Source of the DNA: Terrimonas sp.
GTDB lineage: Bacteria > Bacteroidota > Bacteroidia > Chitinophagales > Chitinophagaceae
Assembly: GCF_003075435.1 (NCBI RefSeq)
Contig: NZ_QCZJ01000022.1
Location: 1-64,000, forward strand
Reading direction: 5' to 3'
DNA length: 64,000 nucleotides
Made by a program: the position numbers and the translations under genes. The notes beneath the pieces are model-generated. The model saw only the letters and a program-made list of their open reading frames with translations. It did not search any database and was not told the DNA's origin. Positions 61,905-64,000 of this stretch are shown here, one piece after another. The stretch's first letter is position 1. Each line of letters starts with the position of its first letter.

Positions 61905-62630
61905 TCAATGCATTGTTGCTTGTGGTTTGTCCTGCAGACTTTTCCACTCGTGTTCTACTCTTGTCATCAAAAGCGCATTGTCAAACTGCACAGAACCTTT
62001 GGGAAATATCTTTTCATCTTCATAGAAACTGGAATGAACATCCGTCACTTCAAGCGGTCGCACCTGCCATGTGTAAGCCTGCAACTTAAGTCCTTCATAT
62101 TTGTCTTTGTTCGGGGAGTAACCAACTGCCCCTCTCTCAAAAAAGTCAGAAACATTCTCCAATGTTCGAAAAATTGAGTTCGGGTCAAAGTGATTGGTCT
62201 CCTTAGCGTCTATGGAAATGCTTGTGCTGTCAGAACTGGTAAAGTCAATGTGGTAGTTGTCACCGCCTTCCTTCACGTTGAACTTAGCTAAATAATGTTT
62301 GCCAGGAAATATTCTGCCGCCTAATATTGTGTTCAGTCGTAAAGAAGTATCACGTCTTGGAATGTAAACCCCTTCTTTGGTATTGCCATCTTCGTCCCAC
62401 TCTACAGCAATGCGATGTGCTCCGTTTTCAGAGGAAACGCCGACAAAATCAGGAAGTCCTTTTAGTTTGATGTTTTTTAGTCTGATGAGGCAAATACCAA
62501 CAACAGCTTTGTCTTTATAAATTTTTGGTCTAAATGGCTCGGGAATGACTTTCCGTACAACGCCTGGGTCAGCCGTGAAGTTTATTAAAATGCGTCGATC
62601 AATGTAACCATGTATTGTCGGAAGTCTCAT
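61905..62630 (-). CDS. DUF2071 (YqjF-like) protein
   Basis: 241 residues matching DUF2071: RRILINFTADPGVVRKVIPEPFRPKIYKDKAVVGICLIRL, and HRIAVEWDEDG in the middle. A cytosolic protein without established function. It lies 123 bp after the jetC stop and 177 bp before the reductase start, inside the Wadjet cluster. Confidence 0.85.
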   Translation of the reverse strand: MRLPTIHGYIDRRILINFTADPGVVRKVIPEPFRPKIYKDKAVVGICLIRLKNIKLKGLPDFVGVSSENGAHRIAVEWDEDGNTKEGVYIPRRDTSLRLNTILGGRIFPGKHYLAKFNVKEGGDNYHIDFTSSDSTSISIDAKETNHFDPNSIFRTLENVSDFFERGAVGYSPNKDKYEGLKLQAYTWQVRPLEVTDVHSSFYEDEKIFPKGSVQFDNALLMTRVEHEWKSLQDKPQATMH

Positions 62631-62718
62631 AAGTTTACAGTCTTTTTACCATTGCAAGCAATGTAATTATTTGTTTTGTTAAATCGTGAATAAATATTCA
62701 CTAAACGCACTCGCCCCA

Positions 62719-62749
62719 AACCTGTAACCTGAAACTTGTAACCTGGAAC
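62719..62749. repeat. Short ACCTG-type tandem repeat
   Basis: The unit AACCTG(T/A/G)AAC recurs imperfectly (AACCTGTAACC, CTGAAACTTG, TAACCTGGAACC) just after the jetC stop. Similar low-complexity stretches occur in other gaps of this window. Probably non-functional. Confidence 0.4.
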
Positions 62750-62753
62750 CACT

Positions 62754-64000
62754 CTACTTTTTCATCTTCTTCAACAGTTCCTTGATCGTCATATTATACA
62801 TCACGCTATTCCTGTTATTTACCCTTTGCACCAAATGTACGTGCGCAATATAATCCTGCACGATCTGTATTTTATCGCTCGGCGTTACCACTAATAATTG
62901 CAGGTGTAGTTGCTTGCACAATTCCATCAGGTAAGTAGCTTTGTCCTCATCCTGGTTGCTGAAGCTTTCATCTACCGCAATAAAACGCAGGCTGCGACTG
63001 TTCTTTCCTTCCCGTGTAATTCCGAATTGATAAGCAATAGCGCTGCACAAAATGGTATAAGTCAACTGCGCTTTTTCACCGCCCGATAATTGCCCCATCT
63101 GGCGGTAAGTTTTTTTCAACTCATTGGTATTGCGGTATTTTTCATCCGCCCAAAACTCAAACCAGTTACGCACATCCATTACACGGGCGCGGTAGGTTTC
63201 ACTTTCATCTAAGCTGTCAATCAGCGGCTGCACCTTTTGACGGAAATGCAATGCTTTCTCCTCAAATTTACTTTGCTGCCAGTTCGCCGCCTGCGGCAAT
63301 GCATCTAATAATGCATTACGAAATGCTTTGATGGTAGCATCAGGCACAGAACGTTTGCCCAACTGTATATAAGTATCCGGCAGGCGATTAAAATTAATAG
63401 CGCTCAGCGAATAATTCAGCTTGTTGACGCTGTTGTTGATCTCCCGCTCCCATTTCTCCATCTCTTCATTCAATCCGCCTATTTTATAAGTAATAGTATC
63501 GTTGATGAAATTCTCAAAATCTCGGCGATACTTAGGCAGGTTCTCCGTGGTAAGCTTATCCAACCATTCTTTAAATTCCTCTGCATACGCCGCTTCATCC
63601 GGCAGGAACTGTACATCACTATACCAGTCAGGAAAACGTTGCAGTATGGCAGGCGACGGATTTTTGATCTGGCTGATGCTGCGGTTCAAATGCGTTTCTT
63701 CTTTATACAATTGTTGCTGCACCTGCTGCGCTTCCGAATCCAGTTTGTCTTTAAATACGCGATAAGTTTCATCAATCGTATCTAAGCTAACAGCGCCAAG
63801 CGCCACCGCGTGCTGCTGCTGAAACTGCAACAGCTCATCTTTGTTTTCTGTAGTAATGTGTTGCAGCAATACCTTGAGCGATTCCTTCTGCTGCTGCATT
63901 GCATTCACGCGGTTTTGCAATGTCGTTTTTTCACCGGTAGCGGTTTCCCATTTACGCTCTGCTGCTGTGCGTTGTTCCAATATCTGTTCAAGCTGCGAAG
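62754..64000 (-). CDS. jetC: Wadjet system SMC-like ATPase JetC, C-terminal part (partial)
   Basis: The frame stays open to the right edge, so the N-terminal ~2/3 of a ~1,100-residue protein lies outside. The visible 415 residues contain a long Gln/Glu-rich coiled coil, then the ABC head C-lobe: signature LSGGEKAQLTYT, Walker B plus D-loop in RFIAVDESFSNQDED, then LLVVTPSDKIQIV. This is the MukB/SbcC-like arrangement of JetC, the loop-extruding ATPase of Wadjet. jetA and jetB should lie beyond the window. No start codon belongs here. Confidence 0.87.
   Translation of the reverse strand, partial: SQLEQILEQRTAAERKWETATGEKTTLQNRVNAMQQQKESLKVLLQHITTENKDELLQFQQQHAVALGAVSLDTIDETYRVFKDKLDSEAQQVQQQLYKEETHLNRSISQIKNPSPAILQRFPDWYSDVQFLPDEAAYAEEFKEWLDKLTTENLPKYRRDFENFINDTITYKIGGLNEEMEKWEREINNSVNKLNYSLSAINFNRLPDTYIQLGKRSVPDATIKAFRNALLDALPQAANWQQSKFEEKALHFRQKVQPLIDSLDESETYRARVMDVRNWFEFWADEKYRNTNELKKTYRQMGQLSGGEKAQLTYTILCSAIAYQFGITREGKNSRSLRFIAVDESFSNQDEDKATYLMELCKQLHLQLLVVTPSDKIQIVQDYIAHVHLVQRVNNRNSVMYNMTIKELLKKMKK

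Noticed and set aside
61853-62177. Plus-strand frames opposite DUF2071
   Set aside because: Shadow of the DUF2071 gene.
1-64000. tRNA, rRNA, CRISPR arrays, transposases, integrases
   Set aside because: No tRNA arm motifs, no regular spacer-repeat pattern and no recombinase motifs were found by eye on either strand; a dedicated scan would be decisive.

Overview
The window looks like a chromosomal segment of a Bacteroidota bacterium, most likely from the Chitinophagaceae or close relatives. The evidence is a SusC/SusD pair, a GT117/DUF2723 membrane glycosyltransferase, the DUF3098-uppP pair, futalosine-pathway menaquinone genes, a PadR-PspC operon, many lipoproteins with short lipoboxes, and several promoters of the Bacteroidota form TTTG-N19-TAnnTTTG. 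The DNA is AT-rich, and Shine-Dalgarno sequences are mostly weak or absent. I see no rRNA, tRNA, CRISPR array, transposase or integrase.

Layout. 0-6.8 kb: a 5'-truncated cupin remnant, an ABC-F ATPase, a GT117 protein and an AraC regulator. 6.9-9.0 kb: aldehyde dehydrogenase plus DUF779, divergent from the AraC gene, with an 11-bp direct repeat at 21-bp spacing between them. 9.0-11.7 kb: nagA, an omega-amidase-like gene and an orphan NarL-type response regulator. 12-16.6 kb: envelope and surveillance-type genes (DUF937-OmpA fusion, exported caspase-like protein, TPR membrane protein, small lipoprotein). 16.7-22.7 kb: a beta-hydroxyacid dehydrogenase, a MATE exporter, a nucleoside-permease-like MFS and a Gfo/Idh oxidoreductase. 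22.9-28.5 kb: small exported proteins, YqgE, an HTH protein, a thioredoxin-like protein, a two-domain parvulin and a DinB-like protein. 28.8-34.2 kb: SusC/SusD with a perfect LacI-type palindrome upstream and a strong terminator downstream. 34.3-46.6 kb: xthA, an AsmA-like protein, PadR/PspC, DUF3748, a UMF1-type MFS, uppP and DUF3098. 46.8-49.3 kb: an arginase-fold protein with an altered metal site and a DacB-type carboxypeptidase. 49.4-52.6 kb: an mqnB-mqnD-pnuC-nadR run. 52.8-57.4 kb: two PTPS/QueD-family genes flanking a beta-helix lipoprotein, followed by folE, a WYL regulator, a GyrI-like protein and DUF1801. 57.5-59.5 kb: a GH43-like protein and fabD. 60.0-64.0 kb: a Wadjet (Jet) anti-plasmid cluster whose jetC runs off the right edge and whose jetC and jetD are separated by a DUF2071 gene and a RibD-C/DHFR-like gene.

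How the genes work together. Most are ordinary envelope, cofactor and sugar-metabolism genes. Readable modules are NR uptake to NAD (pnuC-nadR), futalosine menaquinone steps (mqnB-mqnD), pterin synthesis (folE plus two PTPS paralogs), aldehyde oxidation (ALDH-DUF779 with its AraC regulator), and envelope stress or membrane homeostasis (PadR-PspC). The clearest accessory system is Wadjet, next to a gap rich in short hairpin repeats. Several other gaps hold inverted repeats that look like dispersed intergenic families.
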